In this document: one piece after another, positions 1 to 5,598 of the stretch
How the letters are laid out: each line of letters opens with the position of its first letter
How positions within the stretch are numbered: position 1 is the first letter of the stretch
Assembly (NCBI GenBank): GCA_030146745.1
Contig: JASLBD010000252.1
Span: 1 to 8,666 of the forward strand
Direction: 5' to 3'
From: Allosphingosinicella sp.
GTDB lineage: Bacteria; Pseudomonadota; Alphaproteobacteria; Sphingomonadales; Sphingomonadaceae
DNA: 8,666 nucleotides
Position numbers and translations under genes: made by a program
Notes under the pieces: generated by a model
Told to the model about the DNA's origin: nothing
Databases searched by the model: none
The model's input: the letters and a program-made list of their open reading frames with translations, nothing else

Positions 1-362
1 AGGACGGCTTCGGTGGCATAGCCCTGCCCCTGCGCGTTACGCGCCATGATCCAGCCCATTTCGGGAATGTTCTCGATGCTCGGGGACATGTCGCGCTTGA
101 AGTCGGCGAAGCCGATCTGGCCGAGGTAGGCGCCGTCCTCGCGCCGCTCGGCGACCCAATAGCCGTAGCCGAGGAGCGCCCAAAGCCCCGGCGATCCGAG
201 GATCTTGCGCCAGGTCTCCTCGCGCGACTGGGGAACGCCGCCGAGAAAGCGGACGACGTCCGGGTCGGTCATGGAGGCCCATTGGGAGTCGAGATCGCCC
301 GCCCGATAAGGGCGAAGGCGAAGGCGCGGGGTTTCGAGGGTCGGGGCGGTATGATTCTTCAT
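1..362 (-). CDS. GNAT-family N-acetyltransferase, RimJ/RimL-like (C-terminal part outside window)
   Basis: Read on the minus strand from ATG at 362, about 120 codons are visible before the window edge. The protein starts MKNHTAPTLETPRLRLRPYR. The 'LETPRLRLRP' opening is the typical first strand of RimJ/RimL-like (Acetyltransf_3) proteins, which transfer an acetyl group from acetyl-CoA to an amine, often a protein N-terminus or a small molecule. Near residues 110-116 the sequence RNAQGQGYATEAV fits the acetyl-CoA pyrophosphate-binding loop (Q/R-x-x-G-x-G/A). The family is usually about 170-190 residues, so about one third is missing. No clear ribosome binding site precedes the ATG, but no other in-frame start lies nearby and the conserved N-terminus supports this one. 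The gene lies downstream of rpmE on the same strand, separated by 171 bases of palindromic DNA. The substrate cannot be told. Confidence 0.85.
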   Translation of the reverse strand, partial: MKNHTAPTLETPRLRLRPYRAGDLDSQWASMTDPDVVRFLGGVPQSREETWRKILGSPGLWALLGYGYWVAERREDGAYLGQIGFADFKRDMSPSIENIPEMGWIMARNAQGQGYATEAV

Positions 363-401
363 TTCGGTGGCCCGCCGCTGAAGCCCCTCTTCCGCTTTCC
401 G

Positions 402-519
402 CGGGAGAGGGAGGGGCCCGCGAAGCGGGAGGGTGAGGGTCTGTATCGCAGAGTCAGCAAGACCCTCACCTCCCACCGCTTCGCGGTGGGCCCCTCCTCT
501 CCCGTAAGAACGGGAGAGG
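402..519. repeat. Composite intergenic palindromic repeat
   Basis: The 171 bases between rpmE and the acetyltransferase gene hold no gene. Two long arms, 402-442 and 460-504, are imperfect reverse complements, both carrying GGGAGAGG, GGGCCC and GTGAGGGTCT elements. Each arm also folds on itself: CCCGC-GAA-GCGGG at 417-429 and an 8-bp stem with a TTC loop at 472-490. A third hairpin follows at 496-519. The arms differ by a few inserted bases. The layout resembles the dispersed palindromic elements common in sphingomonad genomes. It shares the CACCGCTTCGCGG core with the hairpin at 5781-5807. It is non-coding; whether it is mobile is inference. Confidence 0.75.
496..519 (-). terminator. Possible rpmE 3' hairpin/terminator
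   Basis: CCTCTCCCG (496-504) and CGGGAGAGG (511-519) form a perfect 9-bp stem with a six-base loop. On the minus strand it begins about 15 bases after the rpmE stop codon. There is no T-run after it, so it is not a classical intrinsic terminator. It may act as a 3' stabiliser, or may simply be part of the repeat element. Termination is inferred from position only. Confidence 0.4.
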
Positions 520-533
520 GAAATTAGGCCGGA

Positions 534-764
534 TTACTTCTTGCCGAGCGTGAGCCCGCCGAAACGCTTGTTGAAGCGGGCGACCTGGCCGCCGCTGTCG
601 ACCATCTTGCCGTGGCCGCCGGTCCAGGCCGGGTGGACCTTGGGATCGATGTCGAGGGTCATGACGTCCCCTTCCTTGCCCCAGGTGGAGCGGGTGTCGA
701 AGGTGGTGCCGTCGGTCATCTGCACCTTGATCATGTGGTAATCGGGATGGGCGCCGTTCTTCAT
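534..764 (-). CDS. rpmE: 50S ribosomal protein bL31
   Basis: This 76-residue protein starts [20 protein letters not shown] and contains [20 protein letters not shown] and [11 protein letters not shown], the characteristic bL31 core ending in a basic RFNKRFGGL segment. bL31 sits at the central protuberance of the large subunit and bridges to the small subunit. There is no cysteine anywhere, so this is the zinc-free form, as is usual in alphaproteobacteria; the four zinc ligands of the E. coli protein are absent. The start is supported by AAGGA ten bases upstream of ATG at 764. The leader contains a compact hairpin (787-804), and a promoter-like sequence lies at 824-852. The gene is divergent from the btu operon. 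The length is normal for the family. Confidence 0.97.
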   Translation of the reverse strand: MKNGAHPDYHMIKVQMTDGTTFDTRSTWGKEGDVMTLDIDPKVHPAWTGGHGKMVDSGGQVARFNKRFGGLTLGKK

Positions 765-786
765 GTCGTCGATTTCCTTGAGATGT

Positions 787-804
787 GGCTGGTTCCGACC
801 AGCC
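787..804 (-). promoter_or_regulatory. Hairpin in the rpmE 5' leader
   Basis: The minus-strand RNA reads GGCTGGT-CGGA-ACCAGCC, a perfect 7-bp stem with a four-base loop, ending about 22 bases before the rpmE start codon and just upstream of the AAGGA ribosome binding site. It falls inside the predicted leader of roughly 55 bases. Control of E. coli rpmE by its own product through the mRNA leader is known, so this could be a binding site for bL31 or another ribosomal protein. That role is inference; only the hairpin is seen. Confidence 0.5.
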
Positions 805-823
805 TCGCGAAAGGTCTTGCGGC

Positions 824-852
824 CCTGTAGCCAACGGACCGGAATTTGACAA
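824..852 (-). promoter_or_regulatory. Putative rpmE promoter
   Basis: On the minus strand TTGTCA (852-847) is followed after 17 bases by TACAGG (829-824), embedded in GGCTACAGG. The GCTANA form of the -10 resembles the housekeeping promoter known from Caulobacter. Transcription would start near 818, giving a leader of about 55 bases. The -35 overlaps that of the divergent btu promoter. No other promoter-like sequence is obvious in the region. Confidence 0.5.
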
Positions 853-875
853 GGCGCGCCGCCGCCGCCTACCGC
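846..875 (+). promoter_or_regulatory. Putative btu operon promoter
   Basis: A perfect TTGACA lies at 846-851. After 18 bases of GC-rich spacer comes TACCGC (870-875), a weak -10. Transcription would begin around 880-885, directly at the first base of the riboswitch P1 stem (885), which fits well. The -35 call rests on the consensus match and the position; the -10 is uncertain. Confidence 0.45.
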
Positions 876-884
876 CTGCGCCCA

Positions 885-1007
885 GCGAAGGTGCCCTTCA
901 CGCCGTACACGCGGCGGGGGAAGGGTGAAAAGGGAAGCCGGCGGAAATCCGGCGCTGTGCCCGCAACTGTGAACGGCTCCGGCCGTCAGTCAGGAACCTG
1001 CCTTCGC
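885..1007 (+). promoter_or_regulatory. Cobalamin (adenosylcobalamin-type) riboswitch aptamer
   Basis: The closing P1 stem is seen directly: GCGAAGG (885-891) pairs perfectly with CCTTCGC (1001-1007). Between them are the hallmark conserved segments in order: GGGTGAAAAGGGAA (923-936), the CCGG...GAAATCCGG hairpin (938-952), GCTGTGCCCGCAACTGTGA (954-972), and the B12 box AGTCAGGAACCTGCC (988-1002). This class binds adenosylcobalamin and lowers expression of the downstream gene when cofactor is plentiful. It sits just upstream of a complete B12 uptake operon, which fits that role. The aptamer is followed by about 100 bases of expression platform ending in a ribosome-binding-site hairpin. Confidence 0.97.
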
Positions 1008-1071
1008 CGTCGTCCGCACCCGGCCGGGAACAGCCGCACGTGCGTGGCGCCGGGGGCGGTTCGTCCGCCCG

Positions 1072-1114
1072 CGGTTCCTCCGAGACGACATGTGTCGTTG
1101 CAATGGAGGAACCG
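1072..1114 (+). promoter_or_regulatory. Riboswitch expression platform: SD-sequestering hairpin of btuB
   Basis: CGGTTCCTCC (1072-1081) and GGAGGAACCG (1105-1114) form a perfect 10-bp stem. The right arm contains the whole GGAGGA ribosome binding site of btuB, whose ATG begins at 1116. The stem is capped by an inner hairpin, ACGAC-ATGT-GTCGT (1085-1098). When formed, it should block translation. A competing pairing is possible: GGGAA...CCGC at 1026-1037 with GCGGTTCCT at 1071-1079 (one G-U pair, a three-base bulge), which would free the site. An enclosed hairpin GGGCGG/CCGCCC (1054-1070) is compatible with that fold. No T-run follows, so control is probably at translation rather than termination. 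The switch mechanism is inferred. Confidence 0.8.
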
Positions 1115-1115
1115 A

Positions 1116-3005
1116 ATGACTTTCATCCTTTACCTCGCCGCCGCAGCTTCTCCGCCGGCGGACCCGCCGTCCGAGGAAAGCATCGTCGTCACCGCGTCGC
1201 TCGAGCCGGTTCGGGCGGTCGAGAGCCCCGCATCGGTCACGTTGATCGACGCGCGGCGGATCGAGGCGCTCGGAGCGCCCCTCGTCTCGGACCTGGCGCG
1301 CCTCGCGCCCGGTGTCTCCGTGGCGGTGTCCGGCGCCCAGGGGTCGCTTACCCAGATCCGGATTCGCGGAGCGGAAGCGAACCACAGCCTCCTGTTCGTC
1401 GACGGAATCGCCTTCAACGACCCCGCTTCCGGCAACGAAGCGCGGTTCGAGACCCTCGCCGCCGACGGCCTCGGCCGGGTGGAGATCGTCCGCGGGCCGC
1501 AATCGGCCTTGTGGGGATCGGAAGCGCTGGGCGGGGTGATCGCCGTGGAAGGCGCGGACCCTCTCTCGGGAACGAGGCTGAGCGCGAGCGGCGAATATGG
1601 CAGCCGCGATTTTCACCGCGGCCATATCGGCCTGGTGGCAGGCGGCGGCGAGGCTGGCTTCGCGGCGAGCCTGACCCGGCTGCGCAGCGACGGCATCGAC
1701 ATTTTCGGCGGCGGCGCCGGCGACCGCGACGGCTTCGGCAATCTCGCGGCAAGGCTGAAGGCCGCCGTTCGCCCCGCCCGCGACGCGGAAGCCGGGATCG
1801 TCGGCCATTACATCCGGGCGACGAGCGAGTTCGACGGGACCCCCGCGCCCCTTTTCAGGCGCGCCGATACGCTCGATTTCTCGCGCTCCCAGCTCGGAGC
1901 GGTTCGCGCCTGGACCCGTCTCGGGCTCGCCGCCGACGCGCCCTGGAGCTTCGGGCTGGACGGCCAGTATCTCCGCAGCTCGAACCGCAATCGCAACGGC
2001 GCGGCGCCGCTCAACCGCACGCTCGCGGACCGGCTGCGGATCGGCGGCAAGCTGGTACGGCGTTTCTCGGCGGGCGGCGCCCGCCACACCCTCATCGCCG
2101 CCGCGGAACGGGAGGAGGAGAGTTTCGCGGCCCTCGACCAGGCCGTCTTCTTCGCGCCCGACCAGCGCCGGTCGAGAGGGAGGACCGCTTATGTCGGCGA
2201 GTGGCGGGCCCAGTGGGGATCGACCCTTTCCACCGACCTCGCCGTCCGCCGCGACGATTTCAACCGCTTCGAGGATTCGACGAACGTGCGCGCCGCCGTC
2301 GTCGCCCGGCCGTTCGACCGCCTCCGTCTCCATGCCGCCTACGGGGAGGGCATCGCCCAGCCGACCTTCTTCGATCTCTACGGCTTCGATCCGGCCAGCT
2401 TCATCGGCAATCCGGACCTCACGCCCGAGCGGTCGCGCGGCCTGGAAGCGGGCATAGCCTGGGAAGGCAGCCGCCTCGGCCTGAGCGCGACCGCGTTCAG
2501 CAACCGGCTGAGCGGCGAGATCGTCGAGGATTTCAGCATTTTCCCCTTCACGGTACGCAACGCCGCCGGCAGGAGCCGCCGGCGCGGCATCGAGGCGTCG
2601 GCGGAGGTGCGGCCGGCGGCGGGGCTCCGGATCAGCGCCAATTACACCTGGCTCGACGCGCGCGAGCGGCGAGTCGGCGCGGCCCGGCCTTCGTCGGAGC
2701 CTCGGCGGCCGAGGCACAGCGCCAATTTCGCCGCCGACTGGACCGCCGGGCGGCTGGTGATGGGCGGTTCGCTCGCTTATGTGGGGAAGCGCGGCGACAG
2801 CGATTTCGACACTTTTCCGGCCGTCCCCGTCACCCTCGGCGACTATGGGCTGGCGAACGTTCGAGTGGCCTACCGGCTGTCGGACGCGCTCGAGCTGTTC
2901 GGGCGGGTCGAGAATGCGGCGGACTCGGACTACCGGGAGGTCTTCGGCTACAATTCGCAGGGAAGGAGCGTCCATGCGGGCCTTCGCCTTCGTCTCGGCA
3001 ATTAG
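1116..3005 (+). CDS. btuB: TonB-dependent outer membrane vitamin B12 receptor BtuB
   Basis: This 629-residue protein has the layout of a TonB-dependent receptor: a short hydrophobic N-terminus (MTFILYLAAAASPPA), a TonB box region ESIVVTAS (about 21-28), a plug domain (about 35-150) with RIRGAEANHSLLFVDGI and GRVEIVRGPQSALWGSEALG, then a 22-stranded barrel to the C-terminus. It imports cobalamin across the outer membrane using TonB-ExbBD energy. The B12 riboswitch upstream and btuFCD downstream point to cobalamin rather than iron. The length is close to E. coli BtuB (614). The start is set by GGAGGA at 1105-1110, five bases before ATG. Two oddities: the signal peptide lacks basic residues unless GTG at 1092 is used, and the protein ends LRLRLGN, without the usual terminal aromatic residue. 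Its 3' end overlaps btuF by 32 bases. Confidence 0.93.
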   Translation: MTFILYLAAAASPPADPPSEESIVVTASLEPVRAVESPASVTLIDARRIEALGAPLVSDLARLAPGVSVAVSGAQGSLTQIRIRGAEANHSLLFVDGIAFNDPASGNEARFETLAADGLGRVEIVRGPQSALWGSEALGGVIAVEGADPLSGTRLSASGEYGSRDFHRGHIGLVAGGGEAGFAASLTRLRSDGIDIFGGGAGDRDGFGNLAARLKAAVRPARDAEAGIVGHYIRATSEFDGTPAPLFRRADTLDFSRSQLGAVRAWTRLGLAADAPWSFGLDGQYLRSSNRNRNGAAPLNRTLADRLRIGGKLVRRFSAGGARHTLIAAAEREEESFAALDQAVFFAPDQRRSRGRTAYVGEWRAQWGSTLSTDLAVRRDDFNRFEDSTNVRAAVVARPFDRLRLHAAYGEGIAQPTFFDLYGFDPASFIGNPDLTPERSRGLEAGIAWEGSRLGLSATAFSNRLSGEIVEDFSIFPFTVRNAAGRSRRRGIEASAEVRPAAGLRISANYTWLDARERRVGAARPSSEPRRPRHSANFAADWTAGRLVMGGSLAYVGKRGDSDFDTFPAVPVTLGDYGLANVRVAYRLSDALELFGRVENAADSDYREVFGYNSQGRSVHAGLRLRLGN

Positions 3006-3777
3006 CCTCTTGGCCGGAGCGGCGGAGGCGGCACCGGGGCGGGTCGCCTCGCTGAACCTGTGCACCGACGAGCTGCTCCTCATGCTCGGCGACCCCGGGC
3101 AGATCGTCTCGGTCACCCATCTCGCCCAACAGCCCGCCGAGACGTCGCTGTGGCGCTCGGCCCGTCGCTACCGGCGCAACGACGGCAGCCTCGTTTCGGT
3201 CGCCGGCCTCAGGCCGGATCTGGTGCTGACCATGGGCGGCGGCGCCCGCGACCGCGGCCGGATCGCCCGGCGGCTCGGCATAAGGGTGCTCGATCTGCCC
3301 TATCCGCGATCGCTGGCGGACATCGAGGCATCGGTCCGTTCGGTCTCGGCCGCTCTCGGCCGGCCGGCCCGGGGCGCGGCAATGCTGGCCCGGATGGAGC
3401 GCCTCAAGCGCGGCCGTCCGGAGCGGGCGGCCGACACGATCTGGCTCGGCGGCGGCGGCCGGACGTTCGCGGCGGAAAGCCTTGCGGCGCAGTGGATGGC
3501 GCTGGCCGGCTTTCGCCAGCGCGCCATGGCGGGAGACCGGGTGTCGCTCGAACAACTGCTGCTCCGTCCTCCCGCGGTGATCCTGCGCAGCGACTATCGC
3601 CAGGGCCAATATTCGGGCGAGCAGCGCTGGCTCTCCCACCCGCTGGCGCGGCGGGTCCGCGGCGCCCGGACCCTCGCCACCGACGGCCGGGCGTGGACCT
3701 GCATGGGGCCCCTCCTCGCCGCCGAGATCGAGCGGTTGAAGGCGGCCCGTCATTCCGGCGAAAGCCGGAATCCATGA
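2974..3777 (+). CDS. btuF: Periplasmic cobalamin-binding protein of the ABC importer
   Basis: This 267-residue protein begins MRAFAFVSAISLLAGAAEA, a clear Sec signal peptide likely cut after residue 19. The mature part starts APGRVASLNLCTDELLLMLG, typical of the helical-backbone metal/cobalamin-binding family (BtuF/FepB-like), followed by LRPDLVLTMGGG near the middle. Cysteines at 30 and 243 could pair. BtuF captures B12 in the periplasm and hands it to BtuCD. GGAAGGAG at 2961-2968 supports ATG at 2974, inside the end of btuB, so translation is probably coupled. The last eight residues, HSGESRNP, and the stop codon come from a palindromic repeat at 3748-3840, so the original C-terminus was probably near residue 259. 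Assignment to B12 rests on the operon; the family alone would not decide it. Confidence 0.9.
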   Translation: MRAFAFVSAISLLAGAAEAAPGRVASLNLCTDELLLMLGDPGQIVSVTHLAQQPAETSLWRSARRYRRNDGSLVSVAGLRPDLVLTMGGGARDRGRIARRLGIRVLDLPYPRSLADIEASVRSVSAALGRPARGAAMLARMERLKRGRPERAADTIWLGGGGRTFAAESLAAQWMALAGFRQRAMAGDRVSLEQLLLRPPAVILRSDYRQGQYSGEQRWLSHPLARRVRGARTLATDGRAWTCMGPLLAAEIERLKAARHSGESRNP

Positions 3778-3840
3778 ACGCGGCGTCGCCAGATTTCGCC
3801 GGTCCGCGTTCATGGGTCCCGAGTCGGGGCCGGGATGACG
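3748..3840. repeat. Palindromic repeat at the btuF-btuC junction
   Basis: Arms 3748-3783 and 3804-3840 are imperfect reverse complements, running from CGTCAT to CATGAACGCGG and back. The left arm also folds alone as ATTCCGGC-GAAA-GCCGGAAT (3752-3771), a perfect 8-bp stem with a GNRA-type loop. This is the widespread CGTCATTCCGGCGAAAGCC element, known for producing 'HSGESRNP' tails when it lies at gene ends. It encodes the end of btuF and fills the only gap in the operon. Its last base is also the first G of the btuC ribosome binding site GGAG (3840-3843). The hairpin may stabilise the upstream btuBF message, by analogy with REP elements between malE and malF. Confidence 0.85.
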
Positions 3841-3850
3841 GAGTGGCGCG

Positions 3851-4819
3851 GTGAGCCGGGGTGCATCTCTCCTTCTGCTCCTCGCCCTGGCCGCAGCCTT
3901 CGCGGCGTCGCTGGCCGTCCCCTGGTCGCCGGTCGCCGCACTGCTCGGGGAAGACCGGCCGCTGGCTTTGGCCCTGCTCTGGGAATTGCGGTTGCCGCGG
4001 GCACTGCTCGCTTTGGTTTACGGAGCGATGCTCGGAGCGTCGGGCGCCGCGATCCAGGGCCTATTCGCCAATCCCCTCGCCTCGCCCGACCTGACCGGAA
4101 CGACCAGCGGCGCCGCGCTCGGAGCGGTGGTCACCGCCTATCTGTTCGGCTTTTCGGCACCGCTCGCGCTCGCCTTTGGAGCGGTAGGCGGAGCGCTCGC
4201 GGCCCTGCTGCTGCTCCTGGCCCTGGCCGGGCCGCGCGCCGAGACGGCGACCCTGCTCCTGGCCGGCCTCGCGATCAGCGCTCTGGCCGGGGCCTTGACC
4301 ACGCTCGCCCTCGCCCTCGCCCCCTCCCCCTTCGCCTTCTACGACGCTTACGAGTGGCTGATGGGCTCATTGGTCGACCGAAGCCTCGAGCAGTCCGCCT
4401 TCGCGGCCGTCCCCGCCGTCGCCGCCATCCTCCTGCTGCTTCGGCTCCGAAATCCGCTCGACAGCCTCACGCTCGGCGAGGAGGTCGCACAGGCGTTCGG
4501 TCACGACGTCCGGCGTTTGAGGGTCGAGATCGTCTGCCTCACGGCCTTCGGAGTGGGCGCCTGCGTCGCGATCTGCGGAGCGATCGGCTTCGTCGGGCTG
4601 GTCGCGCCCATCTTCGCCCGGCGTCTGACGGGCGGCCATCCCGGCCGGGCGATCGCTCCGGCCGCCCTGATCGGAGGCCTTCTGCTTCTGGCGGCGGACC
4701 TCGTGGTTCGAAGCGCCCCGCTCGGCCGGACCCTGCCGATCGGAGTCGTCACCGCCTTGCTCGGAGCGCCTTTCTTCCTCTGGCTGGTCGCCCATATGCG
4801 CTGGAGGCTGGCGCGATGA
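3851..4819 (+). CDS. btuC: Cobalamin ABC transporter permease (FecCD family)
   Basis: This 322-residue, very hydrophobic protein (E. coli BtuC has 326) begins MSRGASLLLLLALAAAFAAS. It carries the FecCD-family signature ELRLPRALLAL followed by GAMLGASGAAIQGLFANPLA and SPDLTGTTSG. Later come GEEVAQAFGHDVRRLR, near the coupling-helix region that meets the ATPase, and CGAIGFVGLVAPIFAR, another family hallmark. About ten membrane helices are expected. As a dimer it forms the inner-membrane B12 channel with BtuD. The start is GTG at 3851, with GGAG seven bases upstream. The gene follows btuF after 73 bases of repeat DNA and overlaps btuD by four bases (ATGA). The family also moves siderophores and haem; B12 specificity comes from the riboswitch and neighbours. 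Confidence 0.93.
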   Translation: MSRGASLLLLLALAAAFAASLAVPWSPVAALLGEDRPLALALLWELRLPRALLALVYGAMLGASGAAIQGLFANPLASPDLTGTTSGAALGAVVTAYLFGFSAPLALAFGAVGGALAALLLLLALAGPRAETATLLLAGLAISALAGALTTLALALAPSPFAFYDAYEWLMGSLVDRSLEQSAFAAVPAVAAILLLLRLRNPLDSLTLGEEVAQAFGHDVRRLRVEIVCLTAFGVGACVAICGAIGFVGLVAPIFARRLTGGHPGRAIAPAALIGGLLLLAADLVVRSAPLGRTLPIGVVTALLGAPFFLWLVAHMRWRLAR

Positions 4820-5571
4820 CCGCTTTGCTGGCGGCCGAGAAGGTGGAGCTTGCGGGACGGCTCGAGCCCACCGGTTTCCGGATGGAATCGTCCGAGCTGG
4901 TCTGCCTCGTCGGCCCCAACGGAAGCGGCAAGACCAGCCTCCTCCATGCCCTCGCCCGGATCGGCGGGGCCTCCGGCGCGGTGAGGATCGACGGCCGGCG
5001 GCCCGAAGACCTGGCGCCGGCCGAGCGCCGCCGGCTCCTCTCCTACCTCCCGGCCTCCCGCGACATCGCCTGGCCGCTCGCCGCGCAGGACGTAGTGCGC
5101 CTCGGCTCGGACGCGTCGGAGACCGCCGAAGCGATGGCGGCGCTCGATCTCGTCCCCTTCGCCCGCCGGCGGATGGACCGGCTCTCGACCGGGGAGCGAA
5201 GCCGGGTCCTGATCGCCCGGGCGCTGGCGTCCAGGCCAAGGCTGCTTCTGCTCGACGAGCCGGTCGCCAATCTCGATCCCCTCTGGCAGCTTCGGCTGAT
5301 GGAGATCCTGCGCCTCGCGGTGGCCGGCGGCCAGGGCGCCGTCGTGGCGATGCACGACCTCGATCTGGCCGCGCGCTACGCGGACCGGCTGGTGCTGATG
5401 GAAAGCGGCGCGATCGTCGCCGACGGGGAGCCGGGAGCTGTTCTCGGCTCGGCTCGGCTCGGCGAAGTGTTCGGGATCCGGAAGGTCGGCGGCGAGTGGC
5501 GACCCCTTGCCTCCCCATCGATGGATGGGGAGGGGAGCCACCCGAAGGGTGGTGGAGGGGTAATCGGCTAG
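4816..5571 (+). CDS. btuD: Cobalamin ABC transporter ATP-binding protein
   Basis: This 251-residue ABC ATPase has Walker A GPNGSGKT (33-40), signature LSTGE (123-127), Walker B LLLLDEP (143-149), D-loop ANLD (151-154) and H-loop His180. E. coli BtuD has 249 residues. It hydrolyses ATP to drive import through BtuC. Position 80, where the Q-loop glutamine is expected after YLP, is alanine (YLPASRDIAW). The ATG at 4816 overlaps the btuC stop codon, so translation is coupled. About 22 C-terminal residues, from residue 230 (ending MDGEGSHPKGGGGVIG), are encoded by a palindromic repeat (5502-5561) and look unlike the family; the original end was probably near residue 230. A minus-strand ORF over this gene is only a GC-rich shadow. 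Confidence 0.92.
   Translation: MTALLAAEKVELAGRLEPTGFRMESSELVCLVGPNGSGKTSLLHALARIGGASGAVRIDGRRPEDLAPAERRRLLSYLPASRDIAWPLAAQDVVRLGSDASETAEAMAALDLVPFARRRMDRLSTGERSRVLIARALASRPRLLLLDEPVANLDPLWQLRLMEILRLAVAGGQGAVVAMHDLDLAARYADRLVLMESGAIVADGEPGAVLGSARLGEVFGIRKVGGEWRPLASPSMDGEGSHPKGGGGVIG
5502..5561. repeat. Palindromic repeat forming the 3' end of btuD
   Basis: The outer arms ACCCCT (5502-5507) and AGGGGT (5556-5561) enclose two hairpins: CCTCCCCATC-GATG-GATGGGGAGG (5510-5533, perfect 10 bp) and CCACCC-GAA-GGGTGG (5538-5552). This three-way structure matches the style of the elements at 402-519 and 5781-5807, with their CCTCCCC and short GAA/TTC loops. It lies within the btuD reading frame and is followed eight bases later by the TAG stop. 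Confidence 0.8.
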
Positions 5572-5598
5572 AGCGGCGGGCGCTAAATCTGCACGGTC

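Noticed and set aside
402..519. CRISPR-like array
   Set aside because: The repeats are inverted, not direct, with no regular spacers and no cas genes.
466..852. Minus-strand 128-codon frame overlapping rpmE
   Set aside because: Different frame from the unmistakable bL31, and its translation resembles no family.
846..1115. N-terminal extension of btuB by 90 codons from 846
   Set aside because: It would run through the riboswitch aptamer and platform. The ribosome binding site GGAGGA fits ATG at 1116.
1040..3055. Plus-strand open frame (671 codons) in another frame of btuB
   Set aside because: Extreme Arg/Pro/Gly composition and no recognisable domain; it starts inside the riboswitch platform.
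990..3116. Long minus-strand open frame (708 codons) opposite btuB
   Set aside because: Its translation is Arg/Pro/Ala/Glu-rich with no family resemblance, and the plus strand encodes a clear TonB-dependent receptor. It is a shadow caused by high GC.
3835..4815. Upstream extension of the btuD frame as a 578-residue protein
   Set aside because: The upstream part is an out-of-frame reading of btuC with Arg/Pro/Gly-rich sequence. BtuD homology begins at 4816 with a start/stop overlap.
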